Assembly: GCF_900155535.1 (NCBI RefSeq)
Contig: NZ_LT706962.1
Span: 116,590-180,589, forward strand
Length of the DNA stretch: 64,000 nucleotides
Reading direction: 5' to 3'
Origin: Corynebacterium urinipleomorphum
GTDB taxonomy: Bacteria > Actinomycetota > Actinomycetes > Mycobacteriales > Mycobacteriaceae
Made by a program: the position numbers and the translations under genes. Positions 35,954 to 45,734 of the stretch are shown piece after piece. The first letter of the stretch is position 1. The number at the start of each line of letters is the position of its first letter. The notes below the pieces were generated by a model, which made no database searches, had not been told where the DNA came from, and saw only the letters and a list, made by a program, of their open reading frames with translations.

Positions 35954-36796
35954 ATGCTGCGCCTCGCCTTCGTCACCGGAACCGAACCAGGGAAATGGTT
36001 CGCGCGCTACCGCGACACCACGGATCACGGGCTCGAGGAAATTCCCAGCGACGACCCGTTCGCATCGCTTATCGACGGCTCCGCCGACCTCGCCCTCCTC
36101 CGCCTCCCCGACCCCCGCGTCGGCGCCCCGGGGGAGCGGTTCCACCAAGTTCAGCTCTACGCGGAGAAACCCGGTGTAGCTGTGCCCAAAGACTCCGTTT
36201 ACGCCGAGGTGGGGGAGGCCGTTCGCCTTTCGGACCTCGCCGGGGAGCACGTCAATTACCGCTTCGAGGCAGCCCGCGCGGGAAGCGGCGCCGCAGGTGT
36301 GGGTGCGGACGGCGATAGCTCGACCGAGACGGGCAACCGTGACGGAGCAGACGACAATACCGCGGCTCTGCCTGCATCCGGTGGGTCCATCGACGAGCTA
36401 CGCGCGGCATTGCAAGTGGTGGCGGCGAACGTCGGTATCGCTTTCGCCCCGGCACCGCTGCTCAAGGTGCTGTCGAAGAAGCAGGTCGTTGTGCTCGAAC
36501 TGCTTGATTCCGAGGTGGAAGACAGGGCAGGGGGCGCGGAAGAAGGCTCCGCGACAGAAGGCTCCGCGACGCGCATCGGGTTGGTGTGGGAAGTGGAGAA
36601 AGACTCGGTTGCGATCCAGGACTTCGTGGGTGTGGCGAAGGGGAGGACGCGGAACTCTTCGAGGGGCGCCGAGACGCAGAAAGCAGGGCGCGGGCGTACG
36701 GAAGCGAACCGTAAAGTTAAAGGCAAAAACAGTGGCCAGCGCAAGGGGTTTGGGTCAAAACACCCCAAAAAGGGGGTGAGGAAAACTCGGAGGTAA
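35954..36796 (+). CDS. LysR-type substrate-binding domain protein without HTH
   Basis: 280 residues. Resembles the effector-binding half of LysR regulators (LRLAFVTGTEPGKWFARY, ADLALLRLPDP) but has no winged HTH. A Gly/Ala/Asp/Ser-rich insert lies near 108-145, and the C-terminal 55 residues are extremely basic (RKVKGKNSGQRKGFGSKH), so direct nucleic-acid binding by the tail is possible. Probably works with DUF5997. Contains GCTTATCGACG at 36067-36077. Confidence 0.7.
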   Translation: MLRLAFVTGTEPGKWFARYRDTTDHGLEEIPSDDPFASLIDGSADLALLRLPDPRVGAPGERFHQVQLYAEKPGVAVPKDSVYAEVGEAVRLSDLAGEHVNYRFEAARAGSGAAGVGADGDSSTETGNRDGADDNTAALPASGGSIDELRAALQVVAANVGIAFAPAPLLKVLSKKQVVVLELLDSEVEDRAGGAEEGSATEGSATRIGLVWEVEKDSVAIQDFVGVAKGRTRNSSRGAETQKAGRGRTEANRKVKGKNSGQRKGFGSKHPKKGVRKTRR

Positions 36797-36860
36797 AGCA
36801 AAGTTTGCATAATGGTGAACGGACAACATTAGAAATTGTTTACGAAGGGATACTCAAAAC

Positions 36861-37439
36861 ATGAACCGCAAGTTTGCTGCATCTGCCGCCGCGATCGCTC
36901 TGTCCGCTAGCTTGGTCGCTTGCTCCAACGACGAGGGCGAGGTCACCGAGGTCGAGGCGACCGAGACCGACACTGCTACCGTCACCTCCGCGACCGCAGA
37001 GGGCGATACCGCAACTGAGTCCGCTTCCGAGTCTGCAGACGCTTCTGACGCTGCTGCCGCTGACGGCGAGACCACCGAGATCACCACTCAGGATGGCGAG
37101 AAGGTCGTCGTTCCGGCAGCCGCCGCTAACGCTCCGGGGGAGCTCGGCCTGGGCAACTGGGGCGACCCGTTCAACGTTGAGACCACTGAGGACGGCGCAA
37201 CGCTCATCGAGTACGACGCTGAGAAGAACATCGTTTACTCCGAGGAGACGGGTGCTGTGCCGGTTGTCGGCGAGATCGCCAAGACTTGGAAGAAGGACGG
37301 CGGCCTGAAGAACGAAATCGGTCTGCCGCTGAAGGCTGAGGACAAGCGCTCCGACGACAACGGCTGGATCCAGGAGTTCCAGAACGGCACCATCGAGTGG
37401 CTCGAGGAGAACGGCGAGTTCACCGCTAAAATCAGCTAA
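36861..37439 (+). CDS. Lipoprotein with an LGFP-like repeat
   Basis: 192 residues. Signal peptide with lipobox LVAC, then an acidic Thr/Ala/Ser-rich spacer and a C-terminal LGFP-type module (EIGLPLKAEDKRSDDN... EFQNGTIEW). LGFP repeats occur in corynebacterial envelope proteins such as PS1/Cop1 and are thought to bind the cell wall. GAAGGG upstream of ATG 36861. Confidence 0.8.
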   Translation: MNRKFAASAAAIALSASLVACSNDEGEVTEVEATETDTATVTSATAEGDTATESASESADASDAAAADGETTEITTQDGEKVVVPAAAANAPGELGLGNWGDPFNVETTEDGATLIEYDAEKNIVYSEETGAVPVVGEIAKTWKKDGGLKNEIGLPLKAEDKRSDDNGWIQEFQNGTIEWLEENGEFTAKIS

Positions 37440-37456
37440 TGACCTGCACGATTGAG

Positions 37457-37488
37457 GTTTAACGGAAGTTAACCTTACATCGATGTAA
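37457..37488. promoter_or_regulatory. Palindromic operator candidates upstream of phoH
   Basis: TTACATCGATGTAA (37475-37488) is a perfect 14-bp palindrome. Just before it, GGTTTAAC-GGAA-GTTAACC (about 37457-37474) is a near-perfect inverted repeat. Both lie 90-120 bp upstream of the phoH start, where a regulator could act. No matching regulator is recognised. Confidence 0.45.
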
Positions 37489-37576
37489 TTTACACCTTGC
37501 TCCCTTAGTGTGGCGGGTGTCAGGCACCGAGAGGAACGGTCCTGACTACCAGCAACCGCAATAGGGGAGCAAGTTC

Positions 37577-38959
37577 ATGTTTGACCCTTCTGTTAGCCAA
37601 CTTGACACTGCCGGCGCTCGATCGACTCGGATGGAAAGCGCGGGCCGCAATCCGGAGCAACTCACCTCGCCTACCGCATTGAAAACGTACGTGCTCGACA
37701 CGTCGGTTCTCTTGTCCGATCCGTGGGCGTTGAGGAAGTTCGCGGAGCACAGCGTTGTCCTCCCGCTCGTGGTGGTCACCGAACTCGAGCAGAAACGTCA
37801 TCACCCAGAGCTTGGCTGGTTCGCCCGCCAAGCTCTTCGCTTTTTGGAGGACCTGCGCCAGGACTACGACCGGCTGGATGAGCCTATGCCTGTCAACGTT
37901 GACGGCGGCACCGTCCGGGTGGAGCTGAACCACCAGGACCAGTCGAATCTTCCTGCCGCGCTGCGGGGGCCGGAGAACGACAACCGCATTCTGGCCTGCG
38001 CCTACAACTTCATGCAGGAGGGCAAGGACACCGTTTTGGTGACCAAGGATGTGCCGCTGCGTGTGAAGGCGGGCGCGGTCGGTTTGGCGGCGCAAGAGTA
38101 CCGTGCGCAGGACGTTGTGCTGACCGGCTACACGGGAATGGCTGAGCTGGAGGTCTCCGGGGAAGAGATCGACGAGCTGTACGCCACGGGGTTCGCGGCC
38201 GTCGACACAGGCGACCTCCCGGTGCACTGCGGGTTGACGCTGAATGCGGGCTCGCAGTCAGCACTTGCTCGCGTTGCGCCGAGCGGCGGTGTGAAGCTGG
38301 TGCGCGGCGACACCGACGCATTCGGGTTGTCCGGCAGGAGCGCGGAGCAGCGGGTCGCGCTCGATCTGCTTCTCGACGACACCGTCGGCATCGTCTCCAT
38401 CGGCGGCCGCGCCGGAACCGGTAAGTCGGCGCTTGCGTTGTGTGCGGGACTGGAGTCGGTCTTGGAGCGCGGGGAGCACAAGCGCATCATCGTGTTCCGC
38501 CCGCTGTATGCGGTGGGCGGCCAGAACCTGGGCTACCTGCCGGGCGACGAGATGGAGAAGATGAACCCGTGGTCCCAGGCCGTGTACGACACTTTGGAGG
38601 GTGTCGTGTCGGACAACGTGTTGGAGGAAGTCGCCGCACGTGATCTGCTTGAGGTGCTGCCTCTCACGCATATCCGCGGGCGCTCGCTTCACGACGCGTT
38701 CGTCATCGTCGACGAAGCCCAATCCCTCGAGCGCAACGTTTTGCTGACGGTGCTCTCTCGACTCGGCCGTGGCTCTCGCGTGGTGCTCACCCATGATGTC
38801 GCGCAGCGCGACAACCTGCGGGTGGGGCGCCATGACGGGGTGCAGGCGGTGATCGAGAAGCTGAAGGGGCAGGATCTGTTCGCCCATGTCACGTTGACGC
38901 GCTCTGAGCGTTCGCCGATTGCCGAACTGGTCACCGACCTGCTCGAGGATCACGCCTAG
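37577..38959 (+). CDS. phoH: PhoH2-type PIN-PhoH RNase/helicase protein
   Basis: 460 residues. N-terminal PIN nuclease domain ([19 protein letters not shown], acidic residues preserved) and C-terminal PhoH ATPase ([14 protein letters not shown]alker [12 protein letters not shown]alker B). Mycobacterial PhoH2 is a sequence-specific RNA helicase/RNase toxin with a small upstream antitoxin. No comparable antitoxin ORF is seen here, only a 15-codon frame (37517-37564). GGGGAG at 7 nt from ATG 37577. Confidence 0.92.
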   Translation: MFDPSVSQLDTAGARSTRMESAGRNPEQLTSPTALKTYVLDTSVLLSDPWALRKFAEHSVVLPLVVVTELEQKRHHPELGWFARQALRFLEDLRQDYDRLDEPMPVNVDGGTVRVELNHQDQSNLPAALRGPENDNRILACAYNFMQEGKDTVLVTKDVPLRVKAGAVGLAAQEYRAQDVVLTGYTGMAELEVSGEEIDELYATGFAAVDTGDLPVHCGLTLNAGSQSALARVAPSGGVKLVRGDTDAFGLSGRSAEQRVALDLLLDDTVGIVSIGGRAGTGKSALALCAGLESVLERGEHKRIIVFRPLYAVGGQNLGYLPGDEMEKMNPWSQAVYDTLEGVVSDNVLEEVAARDLLEVLPLTHIRGRSLHDAFVIVDEAQSLERNVLLTVLSRLGRGSRVVLTHDVAQRDNLRVGRHDGVQAVIEKLKGQDLFAHVTLTRSERSPIAELVTDLLEDHA

Positions 38960-39004
38960 GCGGGTGATTCACAGGCAGAGGAAGGCGGTTGTACGATGGT
39001 CGCC

Positions 39005-39589
39005 ATGTCGAATCGCGATTTCAGGATCCGCCCCATCCGGCCTGAGGACTACCCGCAGGTCCGCGACATCTACGAATCGGGTCTGGGGACAGGCCACGCT
39101 TCGTACGAGACTGAGGGGCCGACGTGGGCGAAGTTTGCCACGAACAAGTTCATCGAGACCGTTTTCGTCGCCGTCGAAGCGGACAACGACGAGAAGGTGC
39201 TCGGTTGGGTCGCCGCCGCCCAGGCATCCACACGCTCCGTGTTCCACGGGGTTGTGGAGGACTCGATCTACACCCACGAGGATGCCCGCGGCCGCGGTGT
39301 GTCCGGTGCCCTGTTAGACAAGCTCATCCAGACGTGCAAGGACCTGAACAAGTGGGCCATCCACTCGTGGATCTTCCCGGAGAACGAGGGCTCCGCTGGA
39401 CTTCATGTGTCCCGCGGCTTCGTCAAAGTGGGCACGTACCACCAGATGGCCAAGATGACCTACGGTGAGCTGGCCGGCACGTGGCGCGACACGGATATCT
39501 ACGAGCTGCTGCTGCCGAAGCCGGGCAAGAAGCCCGCCGCTGAAATGAATGCGGAAGTGGAAACGAAAGCGGAGGTAGAGGCGGAATAG
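39005..39589 (+). CDS. GNAT N-acetyltransferase, Pat-like
   Basis: 194 residues. GNAT fold with the acetyl-CoA loop EDARGRGVSGALLDKLI and C-terminal YHQMAKMTY, similar to phosphinothricin/methionine-sulfoximine acetyltransferases, plus a short Glu/Ala/Lys tail. Leaderless promoter: TTCACA (38968-38973), 18 bp, TACGAT (38992-38997), 7 nt to ATG 39005. Substrate not determined. Confidence 0.85.
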   Translation: MSNRDFRIRPIRPEDYPQVRDIYESGLGTGHASYETEGPTWAKFATNKFIETVFVAVEADNDEKVLGWVAAAQASTRSVFHGVVEDSIYTHEDARGRGVSGALLDKLIQTCKDLNKWAIHSWIFPENEGSAGLHVSRGFVKVGTYHQMAKMTYGELAGTWRDTDIYELLLPKPGKKPAAEMNAEVETKAEVEAE

Positions 39590-39613
39590 CGCACACCGCC
39601 CACACGGACCAAA

Positions 39614-39650
39614 AAGCCCGTTGCTGGACCCCACCAGCAACGGGCTTAAT
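39614..39650. terminator. Bidirectional terminator
   Basis: AAGCCCGTTGCTGG (39614-39627) and CCAGCAACGGGCTT (39634-39647) form a perfect 14-bp stem with flanking A and T runs, between two convergent genes. Confidence 0.92.
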
Positions 39651-39671
39651 GCGTGACACCGCCCCCAGAAA

Positions 39672-41210
39672 TTACTCCACGGTCTCCTTCAGCGTGTCCT
39701 CGCGCACCGGGAGGAGGAGTAGGGCTGCTGCGACCACCAAGGGGATGAGCAGCACGAAGATGGGGGTCAAACCGTCGTTGTAGGAGGTGGCGATGGCGTC
39801 GTGAAGCGGCTGCGGCAATTGGTTGACCACGCCCGGCGTCATGGATTGGGTGCCGCCGCCCTGGAAGGCCTCGGCGTATCTCGCGCCTTCCGGGCCGAGC
39901 TGCGCGAGCGCTTCCGGCAGCCTGTCCTCCATGTTCTTCTGCATGTTGTGGATGAAGACGGTGCCCACGACGGACGCGCCGACGGACATGCCGATCTGGC
40001 GGAAGAAGTTGTTGGCGGCCGTCGCGGTGCCCACGACAGAAATGGGGAAGGAGTTCTGGACAATGAGGATGAGGACCTGCATGACCATGCCCAGACCGAA
40101 GCCGTAGATGAAGATGTAGAAGCCGAGGGTCAGAAGGTCCGTATCCACGGTGAGGCGCGACAGCAGGAAGCAGCCCACGGCGACGACGCCGAGACCCACG
40201 ATCGGGTACGCCTTGTAGTGCCCGCTGCGGCTGATCAAGGCGCCGATGCCGATGGAGGTGATGATCATGCCGCCGACCATCGGGATCATCATGAGGCCGG
40301 CCTCGGTCGGGGTCATGGAGTGGACCATCTGCAGGTACGTCGGCAGGTAGGCCATCACGCCGGTCATGGAGATGCCCAGCACGACACTGGCTGCGGTGGT
40401 GAGCGCCATGTTGCGGTTGGTGAACAGGTGCATGGGCACGAGCGGGTCGGTGGCGCGCAGCTCAACTACCACGAAGAGGGCTGCGGCGATAGCCGAGGTG
40501 ACCAGCAGGCCGATGATGCGGGCGGAACCCCACGGGTACTGTAGGCCGCCCCAGGTGGTGGCGAGGATGAGTGTGGACGTCGCCACGGCCATCAGCGACG
40601 CACCGAGCCAGTCGAAGCGGAAGTTATCCCGGTGGCCCTTGGACAGGTCGAGGACGATCGACGCGACAGTGATGGCGAGCAGACCAAGCGGGATGTTCAT
40701 CCACAGACCCCAGCGCCAGCCCGGGCCGTCGGTGAACCAGCCGCCGAGCACGGGGCCGAGAACCGAGGAGATGCCGAAGACAGCACCCATCACGCCCATG
40801 TACTTGCCGCGTTCGCGGGCAGGTACGACCTCGGCGATGATGGCCTGGGAATTGATCATCATGCCGCCGGCACCGAAGCCTTGGACGGCGCGGCCAATGA
40901 TCAGCAGGGTCATGGTGTTGGCGAAGCCGCCGAGGGTGGAGCCGATGACGAAGAAGGCGATGCCGGAGATGTAGAACCACTTGCGGCCGAGACCGTCGCC
41001 AAGCTTGCCGTAGATGGGCAGCGCGATGGTCATGGTGACCATGAACGCGGAGATGACCCAGCTCATGTGCTCGACGCCGCCGAGCTCGCCGACGATGGTG
41101 GGCAGGGCGGAGGAGAAGATCATCTGCCCGAGCGAGCTCATCAGCATGGTGATCAGCAGCGCGGTGAAGACGAGCCCGATGTTAGGGCCCTTTTCCTTGG
41201 TTTCTACCAT
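39672..41210 (-). CDS. MFS drug:H+ antiporter, DHA2 (EmrB/QacA) family
   Basis: 512 residues with about 14 hydrophobic segments. Motif A-like KLGDGLGRKW and motif C-like GPVLGGWFTDGPGWRW agree with the 14-TM drug exporter group. Starts inside the end of the tetR gene (7-nt overlap), so export is probably induced through that repressor. Confidence 0.9.
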   Translation of the reverse strand: MVETKEKGPNIGLVFTALLITMLMSSLGQMIFSSALPTIVGELGGVEHMSWVISAFMVTMTIALPIYGKLGDGLGRKWFYISGIAFFVIGSTLGGFANTMTLLIIGRAVQGFGAGGMMINSQAIIAEVVPARERGKYMGVMGAVFGISSVLGPVLGGWFTDGPGWRWGLWMNIPLGLLAITVASIVLDLSKGHRDNFRFDWLGASLMAVATSTLILATTWGGLQYPWGSARIIGLLVTSAIAAALFVVVELRATDPLVPMHLFTNRNMALTTAASVVLGISMTGVMAYLPTYLQMVHSMTPTEAGLMMIPMVGGMIITSIGIGALISRSGHYKAYPIVGLGVVAVGCFLLSRLTVDTDLLTLGFYIFIYGFGLGMVMQVLILIVQNSFPISVVGTATAANNFFRQIGMSVGASVVGTVFIHNMQKNMEDRLPEALAQLGPEGARYAEAFQGGGTQSMTPGVVNQLPQPLHDAIATSYNDGLTPIFVLLIPLVVAAALLLLPVREDTLKETVE

Positions 41211-41815
41211 TCGAGTTTCCTTGCGAGGTCGGTGATGAACGCCGCGGCGCTGCGGACGTTGTCGCGCAGGTCGTGGTCGGGGTCGGAGAATTCGGGGTTG
41301 AAGGCGGAGATGCTCACCGCGTTTTGGACGAGTTCGACGATGGCGTGGATTTCGGCGATGGCGGGGCGTTCGGGTGCCAACCGGTCTTCAGGGTAGCGTT
41401 CGAAATGCTCCTCAAGCGCGTCGGCGATGGCGAGGAGTGTGGCCCGCCGCCGGGCGAGCGCGATGTTCGCCAGCGACGGGTTCGCGGCAAAGATACGGCG
41501 GCGCCGTTCGAGAGTGGCGCGGTCCGGCTTCTCGGCGTCGGTGAGGCTGGTTTCGGAGATGATGAGAGCGACGAGGTTGTCTGCCTGCGTCTCGGCGATG
41601 CGCCGCAGCGCGTCGTCGGTGACGGTGAGAGGCGCCGGGCCGAGGACGGCCTCGTCTTTGCTCTCCATGTAGTTGAAGAAGGTGCGCCGGGAGATGCTGG
41701 CTTCAGCGCAGATGTCCTCGACGGTGATGTTGTCGAATCCGTGTTGTTCGACGAGGTCCGTCGCGCTGTCGATGATTCGCCGGCGCGTTTCCTCCCGTCT
41801 TTTCGCTCTTTCCAC
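41204..41815 (-). CDS. TetR-family regulator of the adjacent exporter
   Basis: 203 residues. The N-terminal HTH is typical of TetR (TRRRIIDSATDLVEQHGFD, then ISRRTFFNYMESKDEAVLG). The C terminus is a divergent ligand domain. GTG 41815 with TAATCT 8 nt upstream, so leaderless. The downstream exporter overlaps by 7 nt. Confidence 0.9.
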   Translation of the reverse strand: MERAKRREETRRRIIDSATDLVEQHGFDNITVEDICAEASISRRTFFNYMESKDEAVLGPAPLTVTDDALRRIAETQADNLVALIISETSLTDAEKPDRATLERRRRIFAANPSLANIALARRRATLLAIADALEEHFERYPEDRLAPERPAIAEIHAIVELVQNAVSISAFNPEFSDPDHDLRDNVRSAAAFITDLARKLEW

Positions 41816-41823
41816 GAGCAGCT

Positions 41824-41851
41824 AGATTACACCGAGTGCAAAAAAGTGCAA
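41824..41851 (-). promoter_or_regulatory. tetR promoter and direct-repeat operator candidate
   Basis: On the minus strand TTGCAC (41846-41851), 16-bp spacer, TAATCT (41824-41829), 8 nt to GTG 41815. The heptamer TTGCACT occurs twice 10 bp apart (41835-41841, 41845-41851), one helical turn, and covers the -35 region, a plausible autorepression site. Confidence 0.6.
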
Positions 41852-41857
41852 GATCGC

Positions 41858-41868
41858 GCTTATCGACG
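41858..41868 (-). repeat. CGTCGATAAGC motif, intergenic copy
   Basis: Dispersed 11-mer on the minus strand, just upstream of the tetR promoter. The rest of 41869-41990 holds hairpins CCCTGACAG/CTGCCAGGG and GCGCGCC/GGCGCGC, probable fumarase terminators. Confidence 0.8.
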
Positions 41869-41990
41869 CTCCCTTGAATCCCAAAAACCCTGACAGCGTT
41901 GCACTGCCAGGGTGTGGATGCCTCCCCGCAGCGCCACAGGGAGCTGCGAGGGAAGCGGGGGATTCGAGCGCGCCGAGGCGCGCGGGAATC

Positions 41991-43388
41991 TTAGTTGCGG
42001 TCGGTGTTGGCCATGTCCAGGACGTTGAGGCGGCGGTCCAGCTCTTCCTCGGTGAGGTCGTCGCCGATGAAGCCCAAGTCGATGACGGTCTGGCGGATCG
42101 TCTTGCCTTCCTTCAGGGCGGTCTTAGCCACCTTCGCGGCGTTCTCGTAACCGATGGCGGAGTTCAGCGGGGTCACGATGGACGGGGAGGACTCGGCGAG
42201 GGTCTGCATGCGCTCGACGTTGGGCTCGATGCCGTCGACAAGCTTGGTGGCGAACTGACGTGCCGTGTTGGCCAGCAGACGTGCGGACTCGAGGACGTTA
42301 CGTGCCATGACCGGGATGAACACGTTGAGCTCGAACTGGCCCTGGGTGCCGGCGAACGCGACAGCGGCGTCGTTACCGATGACCTGGGCGGAGACCTGAG
42401 TAGCGGTCTCGCACAGGACCGGGTTGACCTTGCCCGGCATGATGGAGGAGCCCGGCTGGAGGTCCGGCAGGTGGATCTCGGCGAAGCCGGTCAGCGGGCC
42501 GGAGCCCATGAGGCGGATGTCGTTGGCGATCTTGTACAGGGAGACTGCGACGGAGCGCATTGCTCCGGAGAATTCGACGAGGCCGTCGCGGTTGGCCTGC
42601 GCCTCGAAGTGGTTCTCGGCCTCGGTGAGCTCCTGGACGCCGGTGAGGTTCTTGAGTTCCTCGGTGACCTTCGCGCCGAAGTCGGCCGGGGTGTTCAGAC
42701 CGGTGCCCACGGCGGTGCCGCCGATCGGCAGTTCACCCAGGCGCGGGAGAGTGGCCTTGACGCGTGCGATGCCGAGCTCAATCTGGCGTGCGTAACCGGA
42801 GAACTCCTGGCCGAGGGTGACCGGGACAGCGTCCATGAGGTGGGTGCGGCCGGACTTGACCACGTCCTTCCACTCGTTGGCCTTCTTCTCCAGGGACTCC
42901 TGCAGGACCTTCAGGCCCGGGATGAGGTCGTTGACTGCAGCTTCGGTGGCGGCGACGTGCGTCGCGGTCGGGAACGTGTCGTTGGAGGACTGGCCCATGT
43001 TCACGTCGTCGTTCGGGTGGACCTCCACGCCGTTCGCCTTGGCGATGGACGCGATGACCTCATTGGTGTTCATGTTCGACGAGGTGCCCGAACCGGTCTG
43101 GAACACGTCGATCGGGAACTCGTCGTTGTGCTGGCCGTCTGCGATCTCCTTCGCGGCGGCTACGATCGCGTCAGCCTTGGCTGCGTCGAGGTCGCCGGAT
43201 GCCTTGTTCACGGTCGCGCAGGCAGCTTTGAGCAGGCCGAGTGCGCGGATCTGCTGTGCCTCGAGCCCGCGGCCGGAAATGGGGAAGTTCTCCACCGCGC
43301 GCTGGGTCTGTGCGCGCCACAGGGCCTGAGCGGGCACCTTCACTTCACCCATGGTGTCGTGCTCGATGCGGTATTCCTGATCAGCCAT
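41991..43388 (-). CDS. fumC: Class II fumarate hydratase
   Basis: 465 residues. Converts fumarate to malate in the TCA cycle. Superfamily signature [11 protein letters not shown], active-site [10 protein letters not shown] and [11 protein letters not shown]. Class II (iron-independent) by these motifs and length. ATG 43388 with AAAGGA upstream. Order fum-glpX is as in mycobacteria and C. glutamicum. Confidence 0.96.
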   Translation of the reverse strand: MADQEYRIEHDTMGEVKVPAQALWRAQTQRAVENFPISGRGLEAQQIRALGLLKAACATVNKASGDLDAAKADAIVAAAKEIADGQHNDEFPIDVFQTGSGTSSNMNTNEVIASIAKANGVEVHPNDDVNMGQSSNDTFPTATHVAATEAAVNDLIPGLKVLQESLEKKANEWKDVVKSGRTHLMDAVPVTLGQEFSGYARQIELGIARVKATLPRLGELPIGGTAVGTGLNTPADFGAKVTEELKNLTGVQELTEAENHFEAQANRDGLVEFSGAMRSVAVSLYKIANDIRLMGSGPLTGFAEIHLPDLQPGSSIMPGKVNPVLCETATQVSAQVIGNDAAVAFAGTQGQFELNVFIPVMARNVLESARLLANTARQFATKLVDGIEPNVERMQTLAESSPSIVTPLNSAIGYENAAKVAKTALKEGKTIRQTVIDLGFIGDDLTEEELDRRLNVLDMANTDRN

Positions 43389-43591
43389 AATCATCCTTTG
43401 CGTTCGTCGCGTGCACGTCCTCGGGTGGTGCCGGTAAGGGCGCGTGCCCGAGCGTGCCTTTCCACCCGCAATTATGCCCAACCGGGGGTTGAGAGGGGCC
43501 GAAAAGACCGAAAGTCGCCCCCGCATTGAGGGGGCGACGTGGAGGCGGCGGTGCCGCTGCTTCCGTATGTCCGAGTCGTAGCGGAATCGCT

Positions 43592-44599
43592 CTAGTTGCC
43601 CGGGCCGGAGTAGTCCACGACGGAGTACTCGCGGAGCTTGGTCAGCTTGTGGCGGGACTCGACGAGACGGACGGTGCCGGACTTGGAGCGCATGGCCAGG
43701 GAGCGGGTGGTGGCACCGTCGGAGCGGTAGGAGACACCGCGGAGCATGTCGCCGTTGGTCACGCCGGTGGCGGCGAAGAAGCAGTTGTCGGAGCTGACAA
43801 GGTCGTTGATGCCCAGGACGCGGTCAAGGTCGTGGCCGGCGGCGAGGACCTTCTCGCGCTCCTCGTCGGACTGCGGCGCGAGCATGCCCTGGATCTCGCC
43901 GTCGAGGCACTTGAGCGCGCAGGCGGTGATGACACCCTCCGGGGTGCCGCCGACACCCATGGCGATGTCGATGGAGTTGTTGTTGCGGGCAGCGGCGATG
44001 GCGCCGGCGACGTCGCCGTCCATGATGAAACGGACCTTCGCTCCGGCCTCACGGATCTCGGAAACCAGCTGGGAGTGGCGGGGGCGGTCGAGCACGACGA
44101 CAGTGACGTCACGGGTCTCAATGCCTTTGGCCTTCGCCACAGCCTCGATGTTGTGCGACACCGGAGCAGTGATGTCGATTGCGCCGGCGGCTTCGGGGCC
44201 GACGGCGATCTTGTTCATGTAGAAGGCATCCGTCGGGTCGAACATCGTGCCGCGCTCAGCTGCGGCGATGACGGAAATGGAGTTCGGGCGTCCCTCAGCC
44301 ATCAGGCGGGTGCCGTCGACGGGGTCCACGGCGATATCGAGCGCGGCACCCTGGCCGTTGCCGACGTTCTCGCCGTTGAAGAGCATCGGAGCCTCGTCCT
44401 TCTCGCCCTCGCCGATGACGATGACTCCGTCCATGTTTACGGAGTTGATCATCTTGCGCATTGCGTCGACTGCGGCGCCGTCGCCCTCGTTCTTCTTGCC
44501 GCGGCCGACCCACCGGCCGGACGCGAGCGCCGCCGCTTCGGTCACGCGAACGAGTTCCATCGCGAGGTTGCGGTCCGGAGCTTCAACGGGGTTGGACAT
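43592..44599 (-). CDS. glpX: Fructose-1,6-bisphosphatase, class II
   Basis: 335 residues, GlpX type. Metal-binding [12 protein letters not shown] and DPVDGTRL, and [10 protein letters not shown] near the sugar-phosphate site. The gluconeogenic FBPase of corynebacteria belongs to this class. Confidence 0.96.
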   Translation of the reverse strand: MSNPVEAPDRNLAMELVRVTEAAALASGRWVGRGKKNEGDGAAVDAMRKMINSVNMDGVIVIGEGEKDEAPMLFNGENVGNGQGAALDIAVDPVDGTRLMAEGRPNSISVIAAAERGTMFDPTDAFYMNKIAVGPEAAGAIDITAPVSHNIEAVAKAKGIETRDVTVVVLDRPRHSQLVSEIREAGAKVRFIMDGDVAGAIAAARNNNSIDIAMGVGGTPEGVITACALKCLDGEIQGMLAPQSDEEREKVLAAGHDLDRVLGINDLVSSDNCFFAATGVTNGDMLRGVSYRSDGATTRSLAMRSKSGTVRLVESRHKLTKLREYSVVDYSGPGN

Positions 44600-44801
44600 T
44601 GTGTGCGCCTCCTGGGCATTGGGTGGGGGGGTGATTCTGCGGTGAATTTCAGTGAAATAATTCAGTGAAATGATGTCACCTCTGCACCCATTCTGGCACT
44701 TTTAGCTGGCCGGCATGTCTGGTTTCTCACCTGATTGGGGCTGATTGGGGGACGGTGGCCGTATTTCGGGCGTAATCGGGGGACATGCCATACTGGCTAG
44801 C

Positions 44802-45404
44802 GTGGCTAAGGAGAAACCCCGGATTTTCCAGGATGGCAGGGACATGACGATCAACGTCATTGTCATTGTGCTGCTGATGGTGGGCGCTGTCGGTTTCACC
44901 GGCATGTGCAGTTTCAACCCGGGGCGCCCGGAGAACGGGCCCGTCCAGGAGGTTGACGGCGCGACATTCATGGGCATGGAGGCACGCGCGGTAGATTTTC
45001 CGGTGCGTTTTCCGCTGATGCCGGAGGGCTGGGTGAATAACTCGGCGCGCCGCTCCACAATCGGTGAGAGCCCCGCACCGGTCGTTGGGTGGGTCACCCC
45101 GCAGGAAGGTTATCTGCAGCTCACCCAAACAGACGCGGATGTGGAGACCGCAGTCCAGCGCGTGGATTCCTCGCCGCGTGAGAAAACGGGCACGCAGCCT
45201 ATCGACGCCGCTCGTGACACCTACGCCACCGTCTACACCTCCGAGGAAGCCGATGTCCGCGATCTGTGGGTCCTCGAGCTCGGAGATGTGCGCCTTCTGG
45301 TGAAAGGCGAAGCAAGTGAGGACGAGTTCCGCGAGCTGCTCGCCACTGCGATCAGAACAGAGCCGCTGCCGCACGAGGTGGCGCAGGCTCCAGCTACCTC
45401 CTAG
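44802..45404 (+). CDS. DUF4245 membrane-anchored protein
   Basis: 200 residues from GTG 44802: short basic N terminus, one transmembrane helix (about 17-35), then an extracytoplasmic domain. DUF4245 proteins lie beside glpX in mycobacteria. CATACT (44789-44794) at 7 nt suggests a leaderless start. Stop overlaps the convergent xseB stop by 4 nt. Function unknown. Confidence 0.8.
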   Translation: MAKEKPRIFQDGRDMTINVIVIVLLMVGAVGFTGMCSFNPGRPENGPVQEVDGATFMGMEARAVDFPVRFPLMPEGWVNNSARRSTIGESPAPVVGWVTPQEGYLQLTQTDADVETAVQRVDSSPREKTGTQPIDAARDTYATVYTSEEADVRDLWVLELGDVRLLVKGEASEDEFRELLATAIRTEPLPHEVAQAPATS

Positions 45405-45700
45405 TTCTCTCCGCCTTCACCAGAATCGTCGTTGGCTTCAGGTGCGTCCGTGTCAGCGTCAGCGGAGCCGAGGGCGGCTTCAACGCGTTGCTGGGCCCCG
45501 TCGAGAAGCACCTCGCAGCGCTTGGCCAGCGCTTCGCCGCGCTCCCAGTACTTCAGTGATTCGTCGAGGCTCATCTGGCCGAGCTCGAGGATCTTGACGG
45601 TCTCGATGAGCTCGTCGCGGGCTTGTTCGTAGCTCAAGCTGGCGGGGTCGGGGAAAGCGTCCTCGTTGGGGGTGCCTTGTCCGAAGGTGTTCTCTGCCAT
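45401..45700 (-). CDS. xseB: Exodeoxyribonuclease VII small subunit
   Basis: 99 residues. [41 protein letters not shown] is the helical XseB core; the C-terminal tail is acidic. Forms the multi-subunit complex with XseA. Start ATG 45700; 34 bp after xseA. Confidence 0.94.
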   Translation of the reverse strand: MAENTFGQGTPNEDAFPDPASLSYEQARDELIETVKILELGQMSLDESLKYWERGEALAKRCEVLLDGAQQRVEAALGSADADTDAPEANDDSGEGGEN

Positions 45701-45734
45701 GGTCTTAAGTCTCCTAGCGGTTCTCGGGTGTCGT

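Noticed and set aside
37517..37564. PhoAT-like antitoxin ORF before phoH
   Set aside because: Only 15 codons, no similarity I can recognise, and spacing unlike the mycobacterial antitoxin; kept as a speculative leader only.
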